Notes under the pieces: generated by a model
The model's input: only the letters and a program-made list of their open reading frames with translations
Database searches by the model: none
Told to the model about the DNA's origin: nothing
Translations under genes and position numbers: made by a program
In this document: piece after piece, positions 11,906 to 23,747 of the stretch
Layout: each line of letters begins with the position of its first letter
How positions within the stretch are numbered: the first letter of the stretch is position 1
NCBI RefSeq assembly: GCF_021869535.1
Contig: NW_026262668.1
Location: 64,448,058-64,512,057 of the forward strand
Direction of reading: 5' to 3'
DNA: 64,000 nt
From: Mytilus californianus
Lineage: Eukaryota > Mollusca > Bivalvia > Mytilida > Mytilidae

Positions 11906-12362
11906 GGTGGTGTTTCATTAAAAGGTCTACGAGTTAGTATAATGTATAATGAAGAAGCTATGATATTGAACAACTTTTTGCGAATTTGCTGCACATGAAG
12001 TTGCAAAAAAAATAGCTTTAAAATTGTAAGAGTGAAAAAAGCAAATACAAAAGGGATATATCATTATGGTACTGTCGCCAATAAGTCCTGCTTTCGGAAA
12101 ATATATCACGAAGACAGTCCTTCCCAAAAGTAACAATATTTGCTTTAAAATTCTCCAACAAATTTGAAATACAAGTCTGAAGAAAAATATTTTCCTGAAA
12201 CAATATGATGAATAAGTGTTACAACTAATACTGTGTAACATTATAAAGCAAAAAATACTGTCATGGTATCTAATATTTAAAATGATGAGCTCCAAAATTT
12301 ATTTCATTGATAGATATATATCTCTCGAAAATATATATAATAAGAAATATCATTTTACTCAC

Positions 12363-12411
12363 TTGAATTATAGCTATGAAGTTCCGGTGGAGGCGGCAAA
12401 GTGGCGCTCAT
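12363..12411 (-). CDS. Candidate first coding exon of the nuclear receptor gene
   Basis: On the minus strand an ATG at 12411-12409 opens a frame reading MSATLPPPPELHSYNS. It ends one base into a codon, immediately before a strong donor (gtgagt, 12362-12357). The leftover base A joins the two bases (ac) that begin the DNA-binding-domain exon to give Asn, so the join would read [12 protein letters not shown] with the frame intact. Proline-rich short leaders ahead of the DNA-binding domain are usual in NR2E receptors. The call rests on phase, strand and GC-richer context, with an intron of about 8.6 kb in between. A cDNA or protein match has not been checked, and another gene could own this exon. 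Confidence 0.5.
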
Positions 12412-12700
12412 AATGTGACAACAAATAAAAATTATCCTCTCTTCCAGGCACCATGGAGCAGTTGAGGAAACAGTGTCATTAGATGAGTTGGTGTCACACT
12501 ATTATCTTTGGAGTTCAGGTGTGTGTGTGTGGAGACAATCGGTTGTGACTTGTCACGTGCTGCTTGAGCAGAAGATGACTCGAAGAGCGAATGGTGATTG
12601 GTTAATCTTTGGGAAAACTATGAAGAGGGATGTGTCTATTGGACATTTTTTAATCTGAGCTCTTAGAGGTATTGACAGATAATTAGCGTTTATTCATTTT
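12412..12700 (-). promoter_or_regulatory. Possible 5'UTR/promoter of the nuclear receptor gene
   Basis: Upstream of the candidate start codon the sequence becomes less AT-rich than its surroundings and carries an E-box (cacgtg near 12556) and a gt-rich run near 12520. There is no clear TATA box at a fixed distance. Treat it as a location guess that depends on the exon 1 call. Confidence 0.25.
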
Positions 12701-15700
12701 TAAATATTTTTATGCAATAATTTTACTGTATTACATGATTATTGACAAATAAACTACTTAATGTATTTAATATTTGAGCAAATAATAGATGACGGCTTAA
12801 TCCTTCGACTTCTATGTTTTGTGTTCGTTTTTATAAAAAGGATTATCCCTCATTGCGGATCAGCTTAATTGGTCAACTTTCTGTTATAACACATATTTTT
12901 GGAGTATTTGTTGCCTAGCATGGACATACATTTATACATTAAAGATGCATGCCGCGTGGTGTTTTTTGTGTGTGGTTTTTTTTAATTCAAGCACTTTCAC
13001 TACCGGCTCGTGTGCCTATGATTTAGTCAATTAGAATTCATGACATAATTATTAATTGTTAGAAATTGATGATCTACTTTATATATTTTAACCAAATGTT
13101 GTGTTTCGTGAACGATTGGAAAATGTTTTTAAAATACTCTTTCTCTACTCAGAAAAATATTTTACGATAACATCTTAATAATACTTCTTTATAATTTTAA
13201 AAATATTATTCAGTAGGTCCCATGGAGATTTTTTTTTAATAAAGGGATGCTTTTATAAGTTGAAAAACAAATTCTCAATTAAAATAATAAAAGGCATGAA
13301 AATAAGAAAATCATTTTATTGGTAAACTAGAAAAGGATAAAGAAAAATGAACTGAACGTATTTTTTGTTGTTGTTTGAATTACTTACTTCTTTAAATAGT
13401 TTTATATTATGATTGATTCTGGCAATAAAAAGGATATATATAGAGTTAGTATATCCAGTATTTATTTCATCAGAATAGGATATAAATAGAAATAATCAGG
13501 CCTTTTATTCGTCATTGAAAATTAAAATTCACGGTATCGCAGTTTCACGTGATATACTTTGAGGTTATTACGACAGAATGTTCTTCTGAGTATTAAATCC
13601 AATTATAATGGCATTGAATGGAAATGATATTCCAGACATGGAAAAACTGAATCTACCGGTATGCATATTTTTTTTTCAAATGAAAATAATTCATTTGTGT
13701 TGGGGATGTCCCTAAATGCAAAATTTACAATATTATATCTCATTCTCTTAAATATAAAATAACTGGATTGTCCTTCCTATCTAATACATGTATTTTTTTC
13801 GTCATATTAATAAAGTGATCTGATGATAACATTGTTCATCAACTAACAATGTTTCAATAAAAGTTGTCTTTATCAGCAACAAATGAAGTGGAATAAAATG
13901 TTGATGATTTCTTGGATTTATATACATTGCTGTTGTTAAAAATAGAGTATATATTTATACTCTTTTAGGTCTTGTCCACATTTGCGGTATGATCCGGTCC
14001 GGACTGGATCGCAACCCTTTGCTAGCGAAGATTAGAGTACTAAATTGGTTCTCATTTCGTTTTCGATGAATATAAACGATTTAAAACTCGTTTCATAGTG
14101 TGAGATGAGTTGCGTTTCTCAAATTGAACTCGTCCGAGATTTTTCTCGAGAAATCAAAGCTTTTTTAATGTCAAAATTCCGTTAGTCTCTTTTAATTTTG
14201 CTATATCTATCATTTTCAATTGATGAAAAATCAAGCAAAATCTAGAAAGTATGGTTATATCTCTCTAAGGTTTCTGCCAGAGCCCGACTTGACAGGCGGA
14301 CTTTTTCCCTTGTTTTTGTCAGTCTCGTGTCATGTTTTTCCACCATAGAAGTGGAATTCTTCTTTTGGGTTCAAAATGTTAATGTTCGCGTTTTCCTGAA
14401 CAAATATTATTGTCAAAAATCAATAGCTGACCACTTAATTCCTAACACTAGTCTGGAAAGCTTATAATCAAAACTTTTCAGACAAGCTTTGGTCACACAA
14501 ATTCTAATTGATTCGTTTGTTGTTGCCGGCTTGTTAAAAGATTATGGTCACACTTTTCATAAAATCTGTAACATGACAAGTCCCACTCGAATCATCAGAT
14601 ATGTGTCTAGATCAAAGTATGTTTGTCAAAATTAGCTTCGTTTATTCACAATATAGAAATGTACTCCCAATTCAAAGTTTCTAAAGTTTGTATAACTTGG
14701 TCGATGGAAAGTCGACAATCTAGCTGAATTACAAAAATGGTGGTCTATATGAGATAAAAAAAAAAGTGATTTGTTTTTAACTGCATGTATTACAATAGAC
14801 TTGATCGTTAGGACTTTTTTATTCTACAGTATATTTTGTTCATATCTTTTGTCCTTTAGTCTCCAATGGAACGCTATCGCATTGGAAATCATATTCTTTT
14901 CCTTATTTTTATCGCTTTGAAAATCATACCTCATCTCCTTATTTTTATAAGCTCATATAGTATTATACTCTTTTATGGTTATTTCGAGTAAACTTAAACC
15001 GATACACGTAATTTTTCTTGCCTCAATTGTCTAATTGATAGGTATTACATAAATTGTACCATAGTACTACCATATACGATTGATAAATGCTCTGTTTTGA
15101 TGAACAAACAATTTTTTCTACCGATACCTCCTAAGGATACTAAAAGGCCATCCTTGTACGTGCAGAAACGGATGAATCCGCATTTTTCGTTTTTCCACGA
15201 ATGCCTGTAATATTTTAACTTTGTTAGAATAACCAATTAGACATTGTTGGATTGTAGATAAAATGCATCAAAACATCTCTTGAACATGGATATGAGTGTT
15301 TTCTTTCTTTTTATCTTGTCACGTTGTTCCGCGGGAAGGATGCGAAACTATAACAATTGTCAGTACTTCAGAACATGTTAATCAAAACAATCTGGAAATA
15401 AATTGTAATAGAAAAATATCAACCAAAACTTTAAAAGTATACTTCGAGCTAGAAAATGAGGAAGAATATATAAGTTGATGTTTTATTCAAGGAATCACGA
15501 TGTGTAATCATCTAATTGTTCCTCCTTCGTTGTTTCATTTCCTTCGTACACTGAACGAAACTATTTTTACATTTATAATGTATATAGTTTAAAGTGTGCA
15601 TTATAAGATCATTTCCTCAAGATCATATTGGAGAAAAATACAGTTTTATGGTAATTATTTTTTTACACTTTCTCGAATATCTGCACTTGTAGATATGTTT

Positions 15701-17190
15701 ATTTTCAGTTTTTGAACATTTCAATTTCAGTAGATTCGTCTTTCTATTTTTTGTTAGAAGCCACATTAAATTTGAACAGCTTCTGAAATTTCATTGATTA
15801 AGTATAAATGAAATATGTTATCATGCAGATTATTATGTTATTAATAAAGGAATCAACTCTTAAATTACCTCCTCAAACATTAAATATGCTTGTAATATAT
15901 AATTATGTTTGCTGCAATAAATGAAATTGGGCATTATGTGTATTTGCCTTGGTAATAAATTGATGTCTAAAATTATTTCCAGCAGTTACTGCATATGAAC
16001 TTAAATGTGTAAGTAAAGGTACTTGCTAATCATTGAAATCATTATTACCTAAGGTACTACCATCCTTTGGGAAGAGTCAATACTGTTCACCTTTATAAGT
16101 GACGGTAATTTTGATTTTTCCAATAATTTTCCATAAGTTGTTTCGAAATCATTATAAACAAAACGAATTTTTTTAGTATTTTGTTCCCCACAAAAATGCA
16201 AAGTAAGCGGAAATTAACTAAAATTTGACATAATAAAAGAATTTTGACGAATTATTTCATTTCATATTGCTGTAAGCAGGCGAATCTTTTCTCTGTGTTT
16301 TTTATGATTTTAAATCTATACTTCTTATTTTTCGGGGAGAAATGATGAAAAGTTACAAATATATTTCAAATTGCGTTTGTGCATTATTGCGGTTGGAGTC
16401 ATCTCTCGCTAACAGTGCATTCTATACAAAAATGTCACATCATTATCAGGCGATTGTGGATAACACGCTCATTCGATTGGTTAATAATTAAGTATTCCGC
16501 GATAATTGCAATTAAATTTTAAGATATAGAACTTCTTGGCCATCTACACGTAAAAAACCTCAAGGGCAAAAGTTCACAAAGTTTTCTAAGAAATCAAATA
16601 TTACACAGCGTCAGGACATCAGATAACTGTTACAGAGATATATTAGCGCAATAGAAAAGGTGGGAAATAATGTTTAGGTGTTCAAACAGTCACCTGATTG
16701 GATAAATCAATATCATTTGAACACCAGAATAGAAAAATACGTGCGATGAACAGCAAGCCTCATTTATCATTTAAATTTTAGTGAACCCAAACGAAACACC
16801 TGTTGTCTTTAGTTTGAGCATTTCATCGGTGTTATACAATGTAAAATTAGTCCAATAAACATGTTCTATCATAGAAGGGTTTGCCCGATCACACTTCGGT
16901 AAAGCAGGTTTGGTTCCTTATATTTTGAAAAATGAGTATTAAAAAGTTTATGTCACCAATATTCTAACCAAGATACAGGTGTGCAGATTTCTGTATTTTA
17001 TGAAATTTAAATGAGACCGCGTTAATTTTGTTTTTGTTTTCTAACTTTTCCGTTTACGTTTTTGTATTGATTGCTAAAGTTGAGGTCTTATCGGAAGTCA
17101 GAAGCTAGAAAAAAAATACTCGTTTTTTCTTCTTTGCGAATTTACATTTCATTTTGATTTAGCATTAATTTCACGAGAAACTTTAAGATG
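12701..17190. other. AT-rich intergenic stretch
   Basis: Nothing coding is recognised over about 4.5 kb. A 10-bp inverted repeat (ggtgttcaaa near 16677, ttgaacacc near 16721) is the only local structure noted. Open frames of 60-63 codons here are isolated, lack splice context and look random. Confidence 0.5.
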
Positions 17191-17192
17191 AA

Positions 17193-17305
17193 ATACAAGG
17201 ATAATAAAATTGAGAATGGAAATGTGGAATGTGTCAAAGAGACAACAACCCGACCAAAGAGCAGAAAACAGCCGAAGGCCACCAATGGGTCTTCAACACA
17301 GCGAA
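17193..17305 (+). repeat. Mussel-type dispersed repeat (family C), partial copy
   Basis: Contains aaaattgagaatggaaatg, gtgtcaaagagacaacaacc and ggtcttcaacacagcg. A longer copy with the same block order lies at 37928-38095. It is followed directly by a family A segment. Confidence 0.7.
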
Positions 17306-17520
17306 AAAATAGTTTATACTGTTGTTATCAAATAGTTCGTGTCTGTGTATGTTGGCGTTTGTTTTGTTGCAGTTCAGTGTTTCTGTTGTTCCGTTGTTTT
17401 CCTCTTATAGTTGGTGTGTTTCCCTCGATTTTGGTTTGTGACACGGATTTGTTTTCGCTTAATCGATTTATAATTATATGATTATTGAACAGCGGTATGC
17501 TACTGTTGCCTTTATCTATA
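17300..17520 (+). repeat. Mussel-type dispersed repeat (family A), copy 2
   Basis: Shares tgtatgttggcgtttgttt, gtgtttctgttgttccgttg and gaacagcggtatgctactgt with 3150-3335. Its head is replaced by the family C segment, which suggests that the two blocks belong to one modular repeat or that one inserted into the other. Confidence 0.65.
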
Positions 17521-17849
17521 TTGTATAGCTTTCAAGATTATTACTTTAAAAAATGATGTTGCAAAATGAGCTTTTAAAATAGTTTGTTTTCGAATCAACG
17601 GACTATTTAATTTATCGTATTAGCAATCATGCTTGTGGTTGAATTTTTAGATATTTCAATTCCCCTCTAAAATCTGTACTGAAAGTGCTTTTTTTTAAAT
17701 GCTATGTCCGATTTGACTTTGCATTTAAAAAAACACACAGTGAAATAAACTGTATTAACATATTAATATTAGCATAAAATGAAAATAACAAACAGAAAAT
17801 GCGAATTTATATGAGTACTCTAAGATCTGTACTTAGTTGTGAGGATGTA

Positions 17850-18335
17850 TAAATACCTTGCCACGTCCGGTCTGTGATTTTGTTAGATGTTTTTATGCTT
17901 TGTATCGATCTAATGAGTTAAGCGCTTTTCAACCGATTTTTATAGTTTGTTCTTATGTTGTACTGTTACACCACTGTTCCAGGTTAGGGGAGGGTTTGGC
18001 GCCAACAAAATAGTTTAACCCCGCCACATTCTGTATGTGCCTGTCCCAAGTCAGGAGCCTGTAATTCAGTGGTTGCCGTTTGTTGCTGTATATCATATTT
18101 GATTTTTCTTTTCATTGTTTTGTACATAGATCAGGCCGTTAGTTTTCTCGTGTTTGAATTGTTTCATATTTTACATGTCGGGGCCTTTTATGGCCGACAA
18201 TACGGTATGGGGTTTTTCTCGTTGTTGAAGGCCGTACGGTTGCCTATAATTGCTTACTCCACTTCATTTGATCTTTGGTGGATAGTTGTCTCATTGTAAA
18301 TCATACCACATATCCTTATTTTCATATAAATAAAC
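17850..18335 (-). repeat. Mussel-type dispersed repeat (family B), near-complete copy
   Basis: Minus-orientation copy. Diagnostic plus-strand blocks in order are tgagttaagcgcttttcaac, gttgtactgttacaccac, caagtcaggagcctgtaatt, aaggccgtacggttgcctat and atcataccacatatcctta. The partial plus-orientation copy is at 6248-6480. From memory this is among the most abundant non-coding repeats in Mytilus sequence data and the best pointer to the organism. Confidence 0.7.
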
Positions 18336-18904
18336 ATACTATTAAACGTAAGGTCGCAAAAATTATTTGCATTGTTGTACTACAGATTACAAATTTCAGT
18401 AAGAACTTTTGCTGATCACAAGAAGTGTGAGTAGGCTAGCATTGAGAATGGACGATGAAATATTAATTGTGGAGGGTAAAACGATAAAAAAGCATCTTGC
18501 ACCTTAATTACTCATTTTATTATTTTTATACGAACTGAATTTTGTTTTAATTTTGTTCATGGCCTTTAGAATTGCGATTAAACGTGTTTTGGCTGGAAAT
18601 ACATTTGTATACATGTTATAATAAAGTTTAATCTATTATATATCGATGAATTTACTCTTTCCGAGTACCATTTTTTACTTTATTAACGGACCAATATGCC
18701 AAGATTTCACACGCAAATTGATGTCAATGGCTGTCGAAGATACAAAAACTCTCAGGCTAGATAATAAGTAATATAGTTCAAAAGTTTGGAATGGGACATA
18801 ACTTACTACTAAAATTAAACCGGTATTTAATATGTAGCCATCTTTTCCGGGTTGGAACTGTCATCAAACTTTGCTAAATGAATAAGACCAAAAAGACAGC
18901 TGGG

Positions 18905-19145
18905 ACTGATGAGGGTCTGGATGCGGGGTCCTTCATTTATGTATTCTTTAATTATTGAGGCAATTTTTCTATATTCTTTATACTTTTTTCCCATTATTCT
19001 CTATTCTTTATATTTTAGCACCTCTTTATTCTCTATTCTTTATATTTTAGCACCTCTATATTCTCTATTCTTTATTTTTTTGACCATTTTTCTCTATTCT
19101 TTATATTTTTTGCCCATTATTCTCTAGTCTGTAAACCCACACCCT
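18905..19145 (-). repeat. GAGGGTCTGG-family repeat, copy 3
   Basis: Opens with gatgagggtctggatgcggg, holds a tandem core of tctattctttatattttagc units and closes with gtaaacccacaccctcact. The two ends (tgagggtctgg and ccacaccctca) are near-inverted repeats, so the complete unit may be a small inverted-repeat element with an expandable core of about 33 bp. Confidence 0.7.
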
Positions 19146-20240
19146 CACTGGTAACTTTTCATACCGTCCATTACATGTAAAGTCTTCTGCAGTCATACAA
19201 ACTCTTTATGCCTGGTTGAAATTATTTCCTACGGCTTTTTTAAACAATCTGAGTCTTAAATTCTTATAAATCGAATTGACATTTCCGCTTAAGACATGAA
19301 TGATTGGTGCAATCGAGGACGTATAACTCTAATATACGTCCTTGGTGCAATCAATTTTCTTAATTTATGCTGGGACTAACTAGATTATGTCCCAGATTTA
19401 TGTTACATGTATATTAAACAACTCAGTATTGATGTGCCGCGATGAGATGCTTCCAATTAATCTACAACTGGCGAGTTAATATAACTATATATGTGTAATC
19501 CGTATCAAGTTATCAGCTAGCATAAAGAACGTTTGGAATAAAATAGATTGTACCTCTGGTTTAAATGTATGTATAATTTTCTAAATTTTCAAAATGTTGT
19601 TTTGAGTTGTCTACCTTTCATCACAATCATCTTTAATACTTCCTTGTGTACACGGAAATTATGGTAATATTAATTTTATAAATTATTCACTTTTCATTTT
19701 GAAAGTCAATGTTGTTACAAGCTTAACGAGCATGTTACAGTCTTGTGAAGTGAGAATCCAAATAACTTAACTGCGCACTGCGAGTGTTATTTTATTAAGA
19801 ATGCACTGTTTTGTGTATTTATCAACCACAGGTAAATAACAATTATATTTGTTTCAACTTGAAAATGAATGGATCAAAGATCGAAGATAAATTGTGCAAC
19901 ATGATATTATCGTCTTTTAATTTTAAAGATTTTGCATGAGCTCTCTGTTTTACGGCACTATATTGAGCTATATTTTTTCTGCAAATTTACAAATTTGGTA
20001 AGTGAATGTAGATGTTAAACTCAGGGGAGATAAGTCTGACATGACACTTCCAAGAACTCGTATAGATGACAAAAAAAAAATAAATAACACGGTTACCGTG
20101 AGGAAAATTTAGTTATTTTTAGACCATTTTTTTGCTTTTTCTAGCATTAAAACTATATCACTCGAACATCCTTGAACAGAAAAGGCTATGAACATACGAT
20201 GAATAAAAGGAGATATATCAGGAGATGTATACGTCAATGA

Positions 20241-20615
20241 TGAATGGGTGGATGGCTGATGAACGTCCAGTGGCAAATTTAAAGCAAATTCAGGACGAGT
20301 AAATGATAAAGTTTTAATAAGTTTAAACCCTACTTTATCTGTTTATACTAGACCGACACGCTGAGACGGATTTTTTTTGGGGATATTATACAAGGTAACA
20401 GTCCGCAGGAAGATATGACAACCTACCCTACATGATAGGACACATTCCTGACTCCGAGCCGACCAGTCTTTGCTCAAACTCCTAAATGATGCGTTGTTGG
20501 CGGAGAAGCAGCAATTACTCATTTTCAAGTCTTTTGTTTGACCCGACCGGGGTTGGAACCTACGTCCTCCCGCACTCAAGGTGAACACGCTACTTCGAGA
20601 CCACCGAGGCGGTTA
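20241..20615 (-). mobile_element. tRNA-headed SINE with target-site duplication
   Basis: Read on the minus strand it starts with a tRNA-like head: accgcctcggtggtctcgaa, then a B-box-like ggttccaaccccgg. A conserved body follows (gactggtcggctcggagtca, ctgcggactgttaccttg, cagcgtgtcggtctagta), then the tail gtcctgaatttgc and tttgccactggacgtt. It is flanked by 13-bp direct repeats, tatacgtcaatga (20228-20240) and tatacgacaatga (20616-20628), one mismatch apart. It is non-coding and mobilised by a partner LINE. It resembles the V-SINE type known from molluscs (RUDI), by memory only. The open frame inside it is incidental. Confidence 0.85.
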
Positions 20616-20628
20616 TATACGACAATGA

Positions 20629-23029
20629 GACAGCAAAGGTTTGACAGAATGGTTTCTTAATGGTAGTAATGTTCAATTTGGGTTCTTAGAACAGCAATGC
20701 GATTGAATCAACATTATTTTTCCAATTCTTATAACTTTTAATCTGAAGAACTGTATTATAAAGAGAATTGCGCAATTTTCAAGAGAAGAGATCTAGAATG
20801 AAAGGTTCGGCACATTATTATTTGGAGACCTGAAAAAATCAGTTCATTTCTGTATAAACGTTTTTTTTTTAACTCAAGGAAGATAGCTATTACAGTCAAA
20901 ATGGCTTATTGGATTAGAAAGATTTCCTATTCTATTAAAAATTCAAATAGGATTTCTGTTGTTGATGTTTGAGTCTGGTTTTTTCTTCTTCTTTTTTTTT
21001 TTGGGGGGGGGGGGGGCTTGGTGCATTGTTCACATTTAAAACATAATTTGTAGAAGCGCTTCAGTAATTATTTATTTACTACTTTAGGTAGGATAGTAAA
21101 ATAAGAGATTTGTATCAGAGTTGATAAATTAGTGTTATGTTTGCGGTTTAATAACAGAAAAATTGAATATTCAGTGTAAACTATGAAACATACAATATCG
21201 AAACCATGTACCTAAACCTTGTGGTTTTTATTCATGGCATTTTGGGTTTTAATTCATGGGCATTATGGGTTTTTATTCATGGCATTAGGGTTAAGAATAC
21301 TTATGTTAAAAAAAAACATAGTGTTCTGTATTGTTTTTCAATAAATTGTTGGCTATTTTCCGTTTTTTTTTTCATCATTATCTTCGCCATTTACTTTTTC
21401 TGATTTGACTGCTTTTATTTCAGTTTTCAATATTGTGTCTTGGTGTCATCCAGGATTCAATCATGTGAAATTGTTATTTGTAAGTGTGGAGCTGTGAAAT
21501 TAATTGATTGTCTGTTGTTCAACTCCCAGTCACCAATATTACAAGCAAATCCAGGAAAATATTGAGAAAAGTTAATAATTTATCGAATTTCTCAAGCCTA
21601 CAAGCGTCTTAGCCTTCGTTACAAGGGTTAGAAGGGACATTTCTAGTGTCTCAACCATTTAAACCACGCCCTTATTATAGCTACAATGGGTTAAATACAG
21701 TAAAGAAATGTTAATTTTATTTTTCATAGATAAATTTCACAGATTCAGATATTTTGTTTTATTTTTGGTTTCGAAGGAATGTTTGAAAGGGGAGTCCAGA
21801 CTATCGGTATTGAAAAGTTCAAAACTATTATGAGTATGGACAGGGTTATTTAATTAACTTCCTGGTTAAAACTGAATGCTAAATTTTGACATTTTATATA
21901 GATTTACATTTCCGATTTCCACAAAATTTAGGAAATTGAAAGTAAATGAAAATAATGCACAGAAATTTCAGATTAAAATTATCTTCACATATCTATTTTA
22001 ATGGACACAGCATCACATTTAGCAGACATTAAAACGATACTCGGATAGCACATTTTAGTGGTCATGGTCACTGCTCAAGTCTTATTTTTATCCATGGATC
22101 CTTTCCAAAAGTGAATGAAAGTAGATTTGAGGTAAACATTAATGAAACAGCAACCCAAAGAAGCAAACAAGAAATTCCAAGAGACATCAAAAGTCAACAT
22201 ACGACCCTAACAAAAGATAAGAGTCTTTACCATATGGCAAATTTTGATTTATAAAAACAAATTGAAAATACACAGGTAGAATAAAACAATGCTAAAGAAT
22301 ACCGTATCTAAAAATGTTTCGTAGTTACTGCAAGGAAGCTCAGGGTACTTTTAAAAGATCTTTTTTACATAGAAATATTCCCGTCCTACAGTTCTTTATT
22401 CTGCAAACGACCAGTTTCTTTACAAATACAAGTGTACATATAATATAAACCGAAGCAATACATATACATCGTCTAATTTAATTTGTGTGTACTTGCTACA
22501 AAACAAAAGAATAGGCCATGATGGTGAGCATCGATTTTCTTTCAGTTTCTAAATCTCATGCAAATACATTTTACATTTCCGACAGTTTACGTATTTGTTA
22601 TAATTCTCTTATAGCTGTGGCCTGTTGTCTACCATGATGAGACATTTCTCTCACACAACAAAATGTGATATGAATAAATGATACGAAAAATGCATTAATT
22701 TGGTTTGCCTATCCGCAATGCAAAATTTCGACATTTACATTGACTATTCGTCAGGTCAAGACTTTCAAAAGTCACGATTCCCCCTTGGCAATGGAGATTT
22801 GTGATTTCTTCAATATGAATAATAAACAGAAGACTCGCATGTTAGACCTGAATATATTCTTCTTTAAAAAACAATTCCATTACAAGCGTACAAAACGATA
22901 GAAAACGTTTGATGTTAACAGTAGTCTGGGTTCCTGACACAATATTCTCACTATACCGTAAGCTGACATTTCAAAGTGAAGCTTGCGAAATCGAAAATAT
23001 TTCACGAAGATAATTTTTACCATTAGAGA
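20629..23029. other. AT-rich intergenic stretch upstream of the Kelch gene
   Basis: No coding exon recognised. It contains a poly-T/poly-G run (about 20987-21016) and a short threefold repeat, ttttattcatggcatt with variants, at 21225-21290. Confidence 0.5.
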
Positions 23030-23035
23030 AATCTT

Positions 23036-23195
23036 GAGTTTTGGCTATCGCTTGCTATCAACTGTAGCTATTTGATTTCAATAGCTATTTAAATTCAATG
23101 ATATTAATAAACTCGCCAGAGTCTCCGACTCGTTTATTATTATATCGAAATTAAATACCTCGAGTTGATAGCAAGTGATATCCAATTCTCACTCG
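23036..23195. repeat. Long imperfect hairpin upstream of the Kelch gene
   Basis: cttgctatcaact (23051-23063) is exactly complementary to agttgatagcaag (23163-23175). Pairing continues outward with mismatches (ttggctatcg against gtgatatccaa), and the centre also folds (aataaac / gtttatt). It may be a decayed fold-back element or a regulatory inverted repeat; it lies 600-750 bp before the start codon. Confidence 0.55.
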
Positions 23196-23747
23196 TGATG
23201 TACCTATATATATCGATTGTTGTCCTTCTGACAAGATTTCATATTTAGTCATACAACGTCGCAAACAGTACGATACGAACTTGTGCAGGATCAAGAGTTG
23301 ATGTTTGTGCAGAATCTCATTACAGAACAGTGTAACGAAGAAACATTTTTAAAAGAAGAATGAACAATAAGAAGAGAAAAGACGCTAGTATCCTTTAGTA
23401 TTAACATTAATACATGTATGAAGATTACCGTTTGAAACTATATGTTCGAAAAGGGGGTTGCTATTGCTAAAATTAGTAAAAAGTTAGAGATAGAATGCCG
23501 AAAATATCTGCTGGTTTTATTGAAAATATCTATCAAGTTGTGTTTAGTTAGTAATGCATTTTTGTATTTTTATAACAAATAGATATTTAAGGTGTTTGTT
23601 ATAATAGGAAAAACATTTTATATGATCATATGCATAATATATATTGCCTATATCATTTGCAAAATAATGCGCTATTGGTCCCTTAAACCCTTTTCAGGGC
23701 TACGTATACTCTATATATAAAAAAAAATGTCTACTTTTATTTTACAG

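Larger units (their letters stand above)
3754..12362 (-). other. Probable first intron of the nuclear receptor gene
   Basis: About 8.6 kb between the DNA-binding-domain exon and the candidate first exon. It has no convincing internal exons. It is loaded with repeats: a GAGGGTCTGG repeat (4245-4400), a 5-bp-duplication element (4455-4604), a 181-bp tandem-repeat element (5496-6245), mussel repeat B (6248-6475), an inverted-repeat element (9264-9458) and a 35-bp minisatellite (11519-11905). Its status as an intron depends on the exon 1 call. Confidence 0.5.

Noticed and set aside
11927..12295. 122-codon minus-strand frame
   Set aside because: Phe/Ile/Cys-rich low-complexity translation of AT-rich DNA; no domain.
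20343..20588. 81-codon minus-strand frame
   Set aside because: Lies wholly inside the SINE body; non-coding RNA gene derivative.
20540..20615. tRNA gene
   Set aside because: tRNA-like head with B-box-like sequence, but continuous with a SINE body and flanked by the SINE's target duplication; no proper cloverleaf completed.
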